Shown here one piece after another: positions 19,971 through 30,163 of a stretch of DNA of 32,854 nucleotides. The DNA comes from Brugia malayi (Eukaryota; Nematoda; Chromadorea; Rhabditida; Onchocercidae). Within the stretch, counting starts at the first letter, position 1. Every line of letters starts with the position of its first letter. The notes beneath the pieces are model-generated. The model worked only from the letters and a program-made list of their open reading frames with translations. It did no database searches and was not told where the DNA came from. The translations under genes and the position numbers were made by a program. The stretch spans positions 1 to 32,854 of the forward strand of contig NW_025062334.1 in assembly GCF_000002995.4 (NCBI RefSeq). The letters are read 5' to 3'.

Positions 19971-22669
19971 CATTAATGTATTATACATAGCAGTCAATCA
20001 ATCGGTTAATGGGTTAATAAAATATTACATATATATATAAAATTTTCGACTTCAAATTTTAGTATTTAACCGACGGAACTGACATTTGCAATAAATATGA
20101 CAAAAATAAATTAAATACCTAATTTATCTCTCTATTAAAATATTAAAGAAGCTAAGATGGCCTTTCGTTTTAGTAAAGTTATTTAAACTTTAAATAATAA
20201 TGATGGCATAGATGAAAGGAAAATAATTAAGAAATTATAATTGATATTGATGACCACAGATGGTAGGATGGCCTCATAAATAATTTTTCTGGTACTTATT
20301 AAGATATGTTACTTTAAGTTAAAAATCTTTTAAAATTGTTAAGAATGTTGTTAATCAGTTAGCCGAAATGAATACAAATAATAATTGTATGTTTGACGAT
20401 AGCAATTGTTTCATTTTCAAACTGTAGTAATTTAATCCTTTTTGTTCATATATAATAACTGCACACTTACCATATTTAATTAAAATTATTCTCATTTTTT
20501 TTCAGTTTAATTTTAAATCAAGAAGTGAAATTCAGCAAATGAAATGATAAAAGTAGCATATAATTAACAGATGAGGTAATTAATAATAATAAATAATCAG
20601 TTAATGAAATAATCAACCATATCTTGACATTTTGAATGACATCTTGAAATATTTGTTTATTCCTCATACAAATTACAGTAATCCTCTGTTCCATTTGGTG
20701 ATAAATTTTGTAAAAGGGTGAAAATTATTCAATTGATCATTTGATTCCCAATGTAAACAGGTGGCACATCGTAGCAAGCAATAATAATATCATTAATCTA
20801 ATAATATAGTTCATATTCATTTCTCCCAATTGCCTATTTTAATTCTTCTAACGAAAAAAAAAAAAACGAAGACATGAAAAATATTAAAATTATTGCACCA
20901 ATTAATCAACGATAAATTAATTATCGCAAATAAACAATTTTTGCCAAAACAGTCGCTTATTCCTTATTCTTTTTCCTTCTTTTTTCTTCGCCCAGTAAAA
21001 TTATATTAATAAAAAAACTTACCAAGAAAAAAAAATATAAATAAAATTGTGCGAAATTTTCAAATGTTTCATAAATTTAAAAAAAGATTGTCTTTTACTA
21101 TTTTCATCTTTTTTCCTCTCTCTCTCCCTCTCTCTTGCCTTGCTTTATACACTGTTTGAAATAAAGTAAAATACCAAAAGGAAAAAGCATAAAGTATTTA
21201 AATAAATGGAAAAGAAATTCAGCAAATAATATAACTATACAATGAACCAGTCTTTAAAATGTTTATTATTAGCAATCAATTATTTACCTATCTGCAGTGC
21301 ATTATAAAAATAATTGAAATTTCAGTTAAAATCGAATTGAAAATGAGGAAGAAAAAGTAGTTGAAAGGTTTGTTAAAATTTAAAAGAAAAATGCAAGAGA
21401 AAAAGTATTTGCTATAATTTAAAAAAAGGGAAAAAAAAAAATGTATTATCTGTTATTACAAGTAAGTTACTGAAAGATCTGTCTGTTCAATTTTAGATTA
21501 CAATAATTTACAATCGGTAATAATTTCCCAATTTTAATCTCTCCATTTCAGTATTTCAAAATGTTATCAATAATGAAAAGCTTTTTGCTTACTTATCCGA
21601 ATTTATTTTCTACTATCACTCTTCTTTAGGATATAAAAAATAAAGAAAGAAATTTCAATTGATAAAAAATTTTTATACGAAATATGGATTAATTTAATCC
21701 ATTAATTCTAAAAAAAATCAGCACATTTTTCTTATTTTGTTTATTATTTTAAATTTCTTCCTTTCCTTCCTTCTTTTTTGATTGCTCTTATAATAAATTT
21801 GATTTTTGAATTACTTGAAAAGCATCAGCGATATTCAACAAATATTCTGCATTTATTGAATTAATTTTAACTGAATTACAACAATATTCCATAGCTATTT
21901 TAAATTATTTGATAATTCATTCATGCATACACATGAAAAAAGAAACTGATGAATCAATTTTGCTTGTGAAAAGTACTTTTAATTTCTCTTATTTTTTCCA
22001 AATGTATGATTTTGTTCCTGTTAAATGTTAAATCGAAATTATTAAATTATATGCTAAAGTGAGTATTTTATTTTGCTCCGAAATTATTTCAATAATGATC
22101 AAGAGAAAAGTTAGATTTTTTTATAGATCTAAAATAAATTGTCTCTTTTTCCATTTTGAAATGAAATGGATTCATAAGTAAATTAAAGGCAATAATAAGA
22201 ATCGATGAAGTTTTATAATAATAAATAAATGATAAACAAACGTTTTGAGAGCATCTTTTTTTAAACGAAGCAGAAAGAAATATTGAATTTGCTTTTTAAT
22301 AATAGCCACAGAAATCTTGTTTCTGAGATAAAATTACAGTATTAGAGAAGTTGCATTCTTACAAAAGAATCATTCACATATTTAACATAAATTTAACAAT
22401 AGAAATAAAAAAAAACTTTAAAACAATTAAAATGATTTTGTCTTTTCAATCAGAGAATCACAGCAACATATGAGCAAAAGTAATTTTAATATAAATATTT
22501 TTTTGATGAAAAAAGTTTTTTTTTGTTCTCTGTTTAAATATGATAGAACATTACTATATATTTTTATTTTTTTTTAATATTTTATTTTAATATTTTTTAT
22601 TTTTAATGTTTTTTGCCAGTTTTTTATGCTAAAAAATTAAAATACTTTTTTAACTTTTTAAGTGTTTGA

Positions 22670-22782
22670 GTATAACTAAATTATAATCTGAGTAGAACTG
22701 AATTACAATCTGAGTAAAACTGAATTATAATCTGGGTATAACTGAATTGTAATCTGTATATAATCTGAGTATAACTGAATTT
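22670..22782 (+). repeat. 22-bp minisatellite
   Basis: About five units of the form GTATAACTGAATTATAATCTGA run from 22670. Unit starts are at 22670, 22692, 22714 and 22736, then there is a partial unit and a final unit. Units differ at one to three positions. It sits immediately before satellite family II. Confidence 0.9.
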
Positions 22783-22789
22783 CGGGGGT

Positions 22790-25390
22790 TTGCAATCTTC
22801 TTCATGTATTCTGTTAAGGATATTTGACAATTAAGGCAAAAAAGAAACTTTATAAAATTCACTTTAAAGTTTTCTTTCAATGTACAAATTTAATGGAAAT
22901 TGCTTTTAGGCCAATTTTAATTTTTTTTTGATATTGAAATTAATTTTAATTGCAGATTTAAATTCGACAGTTTCCAAGAGCTTTTCTGTCAATTTAATGC
23001 TGAAACAATTTTTAAAATGCTAAATTGTGTTTTAATTAAATGCCAACAATGTTATGAAAATTTAATTCATTTAAAAATAAAATATATTTTGGACTTAATT
23101 GATCATTTTATTTACATTGCTCTTGATCTGCACACATTCTGTTTGGGATATTTGACATATAACTGCAGAAAAGAAAATTTATAGAATTCTCTGAAGTAAT
23201 CTTTCAATGTACAAATTTAATAAAATTTGCAATTAGTGGTGATTTTAATTTATTTTTGGTATTGAAATTAATTTTAATTGCAGATCTTAAAAATGAATTA
23301 TTTGGAAAGTTCGGGAGTTTCCGAGAGTTTTTGAAAATTTAATGCTGAAAAAATTTTTAAAATGTTGAATTCTGTTTTAATTAAATACCAAAGATATTAG
23401 AAAAATATTATTCGTTAAAAATAGATATATTTTGAACTTAATTCACAATTTTATTTGCAATCCCCTTGATCTTCATGTATTCTGTTAGGAATATTTGACA
23501 ATTTATGAAAAAAAAATTTATAAAATTCACTTTAATGTGAAAAATTTTTCAGTGCAGAATTTAATAAAATTTGCAACTATAATTGATTTCAATTATTTTT
23601 TAATATTGAAATTAATTTTTGATCACAGTTTCAGATACGGATATTTAACGATTTTCGACAATTTTTAGGAGTTTTTGTACATTTAATATTAAAAAAAGTT
23701 TTAATATTCCAAAATTCTGTTTAGTTATGTGCCAAAGATGTTAGGGAAATATAATTCATTTTGAAATAAATGTATTTTGAACTTATTTGATTACTTTTAT
23801 TTGCATTATACTTCATCTGCTTACATCTTGTCAAGGATTTTGGATATTTTATGCAAAAGAAAAACTTTTAAAAATCAACTTTGAAGCAAACTTTCAATAC
23901 AAAAATTAATTAAATTTGCAATTATAAATGATTGCAATCATTTTTTGAATATTAAAATTAATTTTAATCACAATTCTTGACAGGATTGTTTAAGAAATTT
24001 CGACAATTTTTAAAAGCTTTTATAAATTTAATATTAAAAATGTTTTAATTTTTCTTAATTCTGTTTCATTTAAATTCTACCAATGCTGGAAAAATATAAT
24101 TCATTTAAAAATAAATATTATTGAACTTAATTGATTACTTTTATTTGCATCTCACTTGATCTGCCTACATTTTATGCACTATTTTTAACATTTTATGCAA
24201 AAGGAATGTATTAAAAATCAACTTTAAAGCAAACTTTCAATGCAGAAATTAATTAAATTTGCAACTATACATGATTGCAATTATTTTTTAAATGTTAAAA
24301 TTAAATTTAGTCACAATTCTAGACATGGTTATTTGAGAAATTTCGACTATTTTTAGAAGTTTTTTATAAATTTAGTATTAAAAAAATTTTAGTTTTTCTT
24401 AATTCTGTTTCAATTAGGTGCCAGAGAAAAATATTATTCATTAAAAATATATTTTGAACATAACTGATTATTTTTGCTTGCATTCCCCTTAATCTTCGTA
24501 TATTCTGCGGGGATATTTGACAATTCAGACAAAAGAAAGGTTTATAAAATTCACTTTAAAGTATTCTTTCAATGTACAAATTTAATAAAATTTATTTTTG
24601 ACATTGAAATTAATTTTAATAGCAGATTTAAATTCGACAAGAGTCTTTGTTAATTTAATACAGAAAAAATTTTTAAATCCGCTAAATTCTGTTTCAGGTA
24701 AGTGCCAACATTGTTATAAAAATTTAATTCATTTAAAAATAAAATATATTTTGGACTTATCTGATCATTTTATTTACACTGCTCTTGATCTGCACACATT
24801 CTGTTTGGGGTATTTGACATATAATTGCAGAAAAGGAAATTTATAGAATTTTCTGAAGTAATCTTTCAATGTACAAATTTAATGAAAATTGCAATTAGTG
24901 ATGATTTTAATTTATTTTTGGTATTGAAATTAATTTTAATTGCAGATCTTAAAAATGAGTTATTTGGAAAGTTCGGGAGTTTCCGAGAGTTTTTTTAACT
25001 TAATGCTTGATTTTAATTGTACATTTAAATATGGATCATTAAGAAAGTTCGACAGTTTCCAAGAGTTTCGTATTGATCAGTATATATTCTGGTGGATATT
25101 TGAGAATTTAAGCAAAAAAGAAAGTTTATAAAATCCACTTTAGAGTAATATTTCAATGTTGAAGTAAAAAAAAATTTGCAATTATTAGTGATTAAAAATT
25201 TTTTTGGCATTAAAAATAATTTTAATTACAAATTTAAAAATGGATTATTAGGAAAGTTCCAAGATTTTGTTGATTTAATGTTGAAAACATTTTTAAAAAT
25301 GCTCGATTCTACTTTAATTAAATGCCAAAAACGTGAAGAAATGTAATTAATTTAAAAATAAATATATTTTATTTCCATTCTCGTGATCTT
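22790..25390 (+). repeat. Satellite family II, eight to nine monomers of about 300-350 bp
   Basis: Monomers are marked by a box like TTGATCTGCACACATTCTG followed by GGATATTTGACA. Boxes lie near 22795, 23120, 23465, 23805, 24155, 24485, 24782, 25075 and 25385. Internal landmarks (GAAATTAATTTTAATTGCAG, TTTTAATTAAATGCCAA, TTTTGGACTTAATTGAT) parallel those of family I, so the two arrays share an ancestor. The 22930-23340 segment closely matches 24590-25000, giving a five-monomer higher-order period of about 1.66 kb. Open frames here are chance. Confidence 0.85.
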
Positions 25391-25670
25391 CATATATATA
25401 AGGGTGAATTATTAGTAGTTCAGTTATTAGCTAAATGTTGTGATGTTTATAAGTGTGCAATTATATCAGTCACTATGAAATAATAGTTAGGATTGGGATT
25501 TATCGAACTAGCCAAGACTTTCATTAGCTAACTGAATGCTTCAATTATTTAATTTCTAACTTTCTTGAGTGAATGAACTGCTCTTACTTATCACTGTCTG
25601 TTAAGTATAATGTTTCTTACATTTAACTTCTTTATTAGTCATTCTAGTTATTCAAATGTATTTTTTTAAT
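25391..25670. other. Unassigned AT-rich spacer
   Basis: Neither the satellite landmarks nor an open frame is present. The spacer lies between satellite II and the GC-richer host repeat. Confidence 0.5.
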
Positions 25671-25960
25671 GATGAAGACCGATGTGTGTGCCCGCTCGCT
25701 CGTTAAACCTTCTGCTCATGGCCGCCTGTACGGTACGGTCTCTTCAGATGTGTGTATCCACCCGCTCGCTCGTTAACTCTTTTCCTCATTTCTGCCCAAA
25801 CCTCACTGAGGGCGAGCACAGTGAATACGGTACGGTCTCTTAAGATGTATGTACCCACCCTCCACGTATGCCTACCCCCCTTTCCCTCATTTCTGCCCTA
25901 ACCTCATCACTGAAGGCGAACAAAGTGTCTGCCCACCCTCTACGTATGCCTACCCCACCC
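25671..25960 (+). repeat. Host interspersed repeat, left copy, with internal tandem subunits
   Basis: It opens GATGAAG then GATGTGTGTGCCC, as the copy at 31759 does (GATGAAGGGGATGTGTG). Three subunits begin at 25681, 25747 and 25844 with GATGTRTGT, carry CCCGCTCGCTCG or CCACGTATGCCTA, and the first two end GGTACGGTCTCTT. The last contains a 44-bp sequence (25895-25938) that recurs at 30816-30859. The bacterial argS piece begins 26 bases after that 44-bp sequence. The organisation resembles a promoter-bearing LTR or similar retroelement terminus, but no element proteins are in the window. Confidence 0.7.
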
Positions 25961-25963
25961 CCG

Positions 25964-26058
25964 TCGGTGTATTTACGATATAAAGAAGCCCTAGGAGAAA
26001 AAATTAGCATTGAAAAAGGCTTATACCCTGGTGAATATTTAAAGCCAATAGGAGAAGT
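25964..26058 (+). pseudogene. argS: Arginyl-tRNA synthetase (argS), internal fragment
   Basis: About 32 codons read '[19 protein letters not shown]' then '[12 protein letters not shown]', which fits the region of class I arginyl-tRNA synthetases containing the 'GEYL' motif, downstream of the HIGH-motif part of the catalytic domain. The enzyme is normally over 550 residues. The piece is open but cut on both sides: host repeat on the left, pepA on the right. It is the first recognisable bacterial piece of nuwt block II. Confidence 0.75.
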
Positions 26059-26061
26059 GTA

Positions 26062-26328
26062 TGTCTCACTGAACCACCTAACGTTTTGTACCCAGAGTCC
26101 TATGCTGACTGTATAAAAAGCGAACTTACTAAATTTGGTCTTGAAATTGAAGTGCTTGATAAAAAGCAGATGGAAAAGAAGAAAATGGGAGCTTTGCTTG
26201 GAGTAGCACAAGGAAGTAGTAAAGAGCCTAAGTTGGTAGTAATAAGGTGGAATGGAGCTTCTAAAGAACAAAAACCGATAGCTTTTGTGGGTAAAGGTAT
26301 AACATTTGATACTGGTGGAGTATCGCTT
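26062..26328 (+). pseudogene. pepA: Leucyl aminopeptidase (pepA), central fragment
   Basis: PepA is a cytosolic M17 metallo-aminopeptidase. Nearly 90 uninterrupted codons read '[14 protein letters not shown]' (family: N-P-x-N start of the catalytic domain), 'LEIEVLDKKQMEKKKMGALL', 'VAQGSSKEPKLVVI' and 'FVGKGITFDTGGVSL'. The metal ligands Lys (VGKG) and Asp (FDTGG) are present. The catalytic Lys expected just after GVSL is lost at the joint, where unknown sequence begins. The N-terminal domain and most of the active site are missing. Confidence 0.9.
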
Positions 26329-26387
26329 AACTTGGCTTTAGCGATAGGAAAAGATATTGAGTATTGTGCAGTGTCAGTTCACTCTTC
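26329..26387 (+). other. Short unassigned fragment between pepA and the palindromic repeat
   Basis: It is in frame with pepA and reads 'LALAIGKDIEYCAVS', then enters the palindromic repeat. I do not recognise it. Confidence 0.3.
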
Positions 26388-26466
26388 AGTGTCATTCCAG
26401 CACGTGACACTGGAATCTAGAGAAAAAGAAACCTGGATCCCACTGTCAAGAACTGGGATGACAGAG
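26388..26466. repeat. Wolbachia-type intergenic palindromic repeat (double hairpin)
   Basis: ATTCCAG (26394-26400) pairs with CTGGAAT (26410-26416). ATCCCA (26437-26442) pairs with TGGGAT (26454-26459). The outer TGTCAT (26390-26395) pairs with ATGACA (26458-26463). This architecture and wording match the short palindromic elements scattered between Wolbachia genes. It serves as a fingerprint for the donor and sits between unrelated gene pieces. Confidence 0.85.
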
Positions 26467-26467
26467 T

Positions 26468-26622
26468 GATGTCAATTTCTTATGTGACCAGGAGTGATTG
26501 CCTAGCTCATGACCAGCATTATAGATTTTCTTTACTATCTCAGATGTTTTTTTATTTATGCGTTCACCAAGAAGAAAAAATGTTGCTTTTGCTTTATAGT
26601 GAGGTTTATACTCCATATCGCC
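26468..26622 (-). pseudogene. Polysaccharide deacetylase (NodB homology domain) fragment
   Basis: The minus strand reads 'YKAKATFFLLGERINKKTSE', then 'IVKKIYNAGHELGNHSWSH'. The ATFF strand and the NHSWSH motif (metal-binding H-x3-H) are hallmarks of the NodB domain, which removes acetyl groups from cell-wall or chitin-like polysaccharide. The catalytic Asp-Asp motif upstream is missing at the joint with the propeller piece. About 50 codons remain of a domain of about 200. On the left its frame runs into the palindromic repeat. Confidence 0.85.
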
Positions 26623-26625
26623 AGC

Positions 26626-27019
26626 AATTTTCAACGATAAAATAATAGCACCATTTTCAAACGGTGAACTAATAGCCTTTAATGAAGATGGTAAAAAATT
26701 GTGGAGCCAAAAATTGTTCACAAACCTTTTTGATACACCGCTCACAGATATAACTACCACACCAAGAGTATGTGACAACATTTTAATAGCCAAAAATAAC
26801 TCTTACATTTATAGTATTGACGTAAAATCAGGAAATATTTTATGGTCCAAGCCACTAAAGGTAAAAAGTGTATCAGACATTGAGTCATATTATAGTCCAC
26901 TTATCCCTGTAAAGGAACAAAAAACAGGTGGTAGAATTTTTATAGTGACTAAAGACAACAAAGTAATTGGCATCGATATACAAAGCGGAGAAGTAGTCTG
27001 GAAGAAAATGCAAGCATAA
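26626..27019 (+). pseudogene. PQQ-like beta-propeller protein (BamB-like), C-terminal fragment
   Basis: About 129 uninterrupted codons to a TAA at 27017-27019. Propeller blades are seen as 'ELIAFNEDGKKLWSQ', 'YIYSIDVKSGNILWSK' and 'VIGIDIQSGEVVWKK', each with the repeating 'D..SG...W' pattern of PQQ/BamB repeats. BamB is a periplasmic lipoprotein of the outer-membrane assembly complex; Wolbachia BamB-like proteins have this repeat form. The N-terminal part, including any lipoprotein signal, is missing. This is the longest intact frame in the block. Whether the stop is the original one is unknown. Confidence 0.8.
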
Positions 27020-27355
27020 ATTACTTTTATTTACGAGTTAATTATCAGAATGGAAGACGTGATCTTACACTTTCTTTTCTCTATGTGATATGGTTAACCC
27101 TATAGAACTTTCTGGCCTTATTTTAAATCCCTTATTATTGTTCTTAGGTGCACTGCGAGGTAGTAGAATAGTGATTGGATAATAAAACTATTGTTAAAAC
27201 TGCAATAATTAAGAAGAAGAATGTCCGATAACGCCTTTATTGAAGTTGGTACAGATATATTTCTTGTATCTGTTTTTATCACTATTTCTTTAACAAATTG
27301 TCACATGCTCTATGCTAAATTTTAGTTAACGTGCATATTGGAGGTATTAAAAAAG
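27020..27355. other. Unassigned stretch
   Basis: There is no convincing frame. A minus-strand run at about 27065-27170 reads 'KNNNKGFKIRPESSIGLTIS', which looks protein-like but is not recognised. A plus-strand ATG at 27222 opens a short hydrophobic frame of about 27 codons ending in sequence unlike any family I know. Confidence 0.3.
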
Positions 27356-27503
27356 TTGTTTTTGACCATGTTTTTTTCAGTTTTAGGAGTAATTGCAAGT
27401 TCAATGGAAAATGTTGCTGTTGAAATTCGTCACTTACAAAGAACTGAGATTGCGGAAATTGCCGAATATTTTTCTACTGGACAGAAAGGAAGCTCTGCCA
27501 TGC
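27356..27503 (+). pseudogene. purB: Adenylosuccinate lyase (purB), central fragment
   Basis: PurB acts twice in purine synthesis. The frame reads 'FFSVLGVIASSMENVAVEIR', 'HLQRTEIAEIAEYF' and the signature loop 'GQKGSSAMP', which carries the catalytic serine. It is cut immediately before the expected His-Lys-Arg-Asn-Pro. About 49 codons are intact. A later part of the same gene lies 370 bp downstream on the opposite strand. The sequence following the cut is a 46-bp segment repeated at 30118-30163. Confidence 0.88.
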
Positions 27504-27504
27504 C

Positions 27505-27550
27505 GCTCAGGTATAAAAGTTTGCCGATGGTGCGATAAATGCGGAAGTGG
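27505..27550 (+). repeat. 46-bp repeat, first copy
   Basis: It differs at a single base from 30118-30163. At the second site the sequence forms the start of a longer protein-like frame ('QVSKFADGAINAEVAL'). Here the piece is shorter and shifted by the one-base difference and its joint. Confidence 0.9.
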
Positions 27551-27589
27551 AAAGTAACCTCTGCAGTCAAGAGGTATATATAATACAGT

Positions 27590-27760
27590 CCATTTGCTTC
27601 ACAAATTGGTTCAGGGTTAACAGGTGTTCTATATGTGCTTGATGAACCATCAATAGGCCTTCATCAATGTGATAATGATCGATTAATTGCCACACTTAAA
27701 AACCTGAGAGATATGGGAAACACCGTAATCGTTGTTGAGCATGATGAAGATACAATAATG
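27590..27760 (+). pseudogene. uvrA: Excinuclease ABC subunit A (uvrA), C-terminal ATPase fragment
   Basis: UvrA is the damage-recognition ATPase of nucleotide excision repair. The frame reads '[20 protein letters not shown]', '[17 protein letters not shown]', '[16 protein letters not shown]', covering Walker B and the D-loop/switch His of the second ABC domain. The usual 'GLHQR' has Cys for Arg, a single C-to-T change. About 55 of over 900 residues remain. After 27760 the frame continues into unassigned sequence to a stop at 27826. Confidence 0.92.
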
Positions 27761-27876
27761 AACAAGTATTTCATGAATTTTATCAACATCAAGTGGTTTG
27801 TTTTCAACAACAAATGTTGGCATTGATATAAATACGTAATTATTTAGTAAGTTAAATGTTTGTATTATGATGATAC
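27761..27876 (-). other. Unassigned fragment
   Basis: On the minus strand a frame reads '[20 protein letters not shown]', which appears protein-like and leads toward the end of the uvrA piece. The family is not recognised. Confidence 0.3.
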
Positions 27877-27962
27877 GCTGTGAGAAAATTAAACCTTTTG
27901 AAGAATTTAAGTTCTTTTCAATGTTTTCTTTATTAATTGCTAATTTATCTATCAAATCCGTT
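27877..27962 (-). pseudogene. purB: Adenylosuccinate lyase (purB), later fragment on the opposite strand
   Basis: The minus strand reads 'DKLAINKENIEKNLNSSKGL' and 'IFSQRI'. In PurB the segment following the signature loop has this pattern (N-x2-N-L, S/T-x-G-L-x-F-S-Q-R). It covers about 28 codons, open, and cut on both sides. It does not overlap the other purB piece and has opposite orientation. Confidence 0.75.
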
Positions 27963-27971
27963 TCAATTTAG

Positions 27972-28055
27972 TGCTTACTGTTCTTTCTGTTCCTTGACAG
28001 ATGTTTTTATCTTTGCTGATTAATGTGAATTCAATATCCTCCTTTGCACAGAAAA
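27972..28055 (-). other. Unassigned protein-like fragment
   Basis: The minus strand reads 'FCAKEDIEFTLISKDKNICQ' and continues for about ten more codons without a stop. Its codon pattern fits the bacterial pieces, but I do not recognise the protein. Confidence 0.3.
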
Positions 28056-28063
28056 ATTAGTGT

Positions 28064-28120
28064 CGGCTTCAACTTTCTTCTGCGCTTTCTCCAGTGCTTT
28101 ATTGATCCATGGGTGATAAC
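28064..28120 (-). pseudogene. secA: Preprotein translocase ATPase SecA, short fragment
   Basis: The minus strand reads 'VITHPWINKALEKAQKKVEA', which corresponds to the SecA helical scaffold segment H-P-W-I/V-x-K-A-L-E-x-A-Q-x-K-V-E. Only about 19 codons survive before the frame departs from the expected R/H-N-F/Y. SecA drives protein export across the inner membrane. The call is based on one short but characteristic motif. Confidence 0.7.
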
Positions 28121-28240
28121 ATTATCCGCCACTTGTCTGTGCATCGTACGATAAGAAATTTACGCTAATTAAGCATTGGTTCTAAGAAATGCAAAGAATG
28201 ATAAAACAATACCACAAAAAGCACGGGATAAAGCTAAAGA
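28121..28240. other. Unassigned junction sequence
   Basis: No frame or motif that I can support. Confidence 0.3.
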
Positions 28241-28601
<361 letters not shown>

Positions 28602-28652
28602 ATGAAATTTCAACTAGTTACGCATTTTCAACCAGCTGGAGATCAACCGCAG
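28602..28652 (+). pseudogene. uvrB: Excinuclease ABC subunit B (uvrB), N-terminal 17 codons
   Basis: From ATG 28602 the frame reads '[17 protein letters not shown]', the conserved start of UvrB with the adenine-binding 'P.GDQP' Q-motif region. It is cut at 28652, where a glyA piece begins on the other strand. The conserved start, and a purine-rich AGGAAT six bases upstream, support this start. UvrB is normally about 650 residues. Confidence 0.85.
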
Positions 28653-28775
28653 GGCAACGCTTGAGCTAGCACTTTCGCATTCTCCACAACTCTTTTGATA
28701 TAGGCTTTTAACTCTGGCGCCAATGCCTCTTTAAATGCAACAGCTTTTGCAGCTATCACATGCATAAGCGGCACT
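28653..28775 (-). pseudogene. glyA: Serine hydroxymethyltransferase (glyA), internal fragment
   Basis: The minus strand reads '[20 protein letters not shown]' and '[19 protein letters not shown]', matching the GlyA segment just downstream of the PLP-lysine region ('[18 protein letters not shown]'). GlyA makes glycine and methylene-tetrahydrofolate. About 40 codons remain with no frameshift. The PLP lysine itself lies beyond the cut. Confidence 0.88.
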
Positions 28776-28949
28776 TAGCATTATTGATCAGCTCTTTCAC
28801 TGCCTAGAAGCTTAACCCCTCCTTCAATTTGTACTTGCCTAAAAAACTCTATCCAGTGAACACCTTTCTTGTCTTTAATCACCATAGCTGGTGATTAACA
28901 AAGTCATTCCAACGTCACCTGGTTATGTCCATTCTCAATTAAAAAAATA
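28776..28949 (-). other. Unassigned fragment with protein-like minus frame
   Basis: The minus strand at about 28795-28890 reads 'AMVIKDKKGVHWIEFFRQVQ', then 'IEGGVKLLGSERADQ', uninterrupted. I do not recognise the family. To its right, GTCATTCCAACGTCACCTGG (28898-28917) resembles one arm of the Wolbachia palindromic repeat. Confidence 0.35.
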
Positions 28950-29125
28950 ATGACAAGTTTTAGACTAGGTGTATCTGCTACGCTAAAATATATATTATTA
29001 ATAACTTCATGCTATAATAATTATTTTAATATAGGCAACACAGAAAACAGCAAGGATAGTGACAAAGTTATCAATGAATCTCTTGCTTTGCACAATATAC
29101 AACAGCAAATAAGTCGGAGCTTTTG
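28950..29125 (+). pseudogene. Unknown protein fragment with hydrophobic N-terminus
   Basis: From ATG 28950 the frame has a hydrophobic segment ('LKYILLITSCYNN') that could be a signal or membrane helix, then a polar part 'NTENSKDSDKVINESLALHN'. It then passes into sequence that is better read on the other strand. No family is recognised. It may be the start of a Wolbachia surface or secreted protein. Confidence 0.35.
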
Positions 29126-29154
29126 CTCTGAGCCATGGAGGCTTGCTATGCATC

Positions 29155-29252
29155 TGAGATGCCTAATTCTACCTCTTGTTTTGCTAAAACTTTCTTCAGC
29201 ATTTTTATCATCTTTGTCTAATGAGTTAACATCAGCCCCTGCTTTTTGCCGA
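29155..29252 (-). pseudogene. Possible ankyrin-repeat protein fragment
   Basis: The minus strand reads 'QKAGADVNSLDKDDKNAEES' followed by a basic stretch. 'AGADVN..D.D' is the turn between ankyrin repeats, and Wolbachia genomes are rich in ankyrin genes. Only a single repeat boundary is visible, so the call is tentative. Confidence 0.4.
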
Positions 29253-29340
29253 TATTAAAATTGACTCACTAGAGCCAATACATTTGCTGATATGAAGAAT
29301 AAGCCTGTACAGCAAAATATATAGCTGCAATGAATAGAGC

Positions 29341-29430
29341 TTCTTTTGCATAACTTACAACAAACTCAACTTCCTCCTGAGATTCTGGATGCAATCCGTG
29401 ATTTACTGCTAATGCTATAGGGTAATAAAT
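29341..29430 (-). pseudogene. tilS: tRNA(Ile)-lysidine synthase (tilS), fragment
   Basis: The minus strand reads '[20 protein letters not shown]' and 'EFVVSYAKE'. The '[12 protein letters not shown]' motif is typical of the N-type ATP-pyrophosphatase domain of TilS, which modifies the wobble base of tRNA-Ile(CAU). The upstream SGGxDS loop is absent. About 30 codons, open, are flanked by sequence that I cannot assign. Confidence 0.75.
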
Positions 29431-29547
29431 TCTATTTACTTGATGTATAACGTGCAAAATTTGAATATCCAAAACTTAGTTCTCCAGCCCCATGCGTTAA
29501 AATCAGTGATTTTTTTGCATATGATCACTATCATTACAAAAAGCAGG
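29431..29547. other. Unassigned junction sequence between tilS and fusA pieces
   Basis: A minus frame at about 29478-29512 reads 'SLILTHGAGEL' but is too short to assign. Nothing else is seen. Confidence 0.3.
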
Positions 29548-29600
29548 ACACCCTTTATTTTTAAATGCTGATCCACACAACACAGGAATGCTTTGACGGT
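29548..29600 (-). pseudogene. fusA: Elongation factor G (fusA), short fragment
   Basis: The minus strand reads 'SIPVLCGSAFKNKG', the conserved segment at the end of the EF-G GTPase domain ('P..CGSAFKNKGVQ'). Only about 15 codons match before the frame departs after the second glycine. EF-G drives ribosomal translocation. The motif is characteristic of EF-G and related translational GTPases. Confidence 0.65.
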
Positions 29601-30117
<517 letters not shown>

Positions 30118-30163
30118 GCTCAGGTATCAAAGTTTGCCGATGGTGCGATAAATGCGGAAGTGG
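30118..30163 (+). repeat. 46-bp repeat, second copy
   Basis: It matches 27505-27550 with one mismatch. Here it begins a coding-like frame of about 35 codons to 30222 ('QVSKFADGAINAEVALSE', 'TLRKRATSWFDQTL') that I do not recognise. Confidence 0.9.

Larger units (their letters stand above)
18261..22660. other. AT-rich non-coding region, no gene seen
   Basis: There is no open frame with coding character on either strand. A minus frame at 19764-19997 is low-complexity and likely chance. It contains a 73-bp-spaced repeat at 18382-18525, a direct repeat pair at 19507-19560 and 19911-19965, a short CT-rich tract at 21111-21136, and many A/T runs. Small host RNAs or distant exons cannot be excluded by eye. 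Confidence 0.6.

Noticed and set aside
19764..19997. Host protein-coding exon on the minus strand
   Set aside because: Residue composition follows AT-rich low complexity, no splice sites of note, and no recognisable domain.
25840..26271. A 143-residue minus-strand protein
   Set aside because: It is antisense of argS, pepA and the host repeat, which all read well on the plus strand.
26446..26793. A single 115-residue minus-strand protein
   Set aside because: It is a chance fusion: only 26468-26622 is deacetylase. The part to the right is the antisense of the propeller fragment, and the left end is the palindromic repeat.
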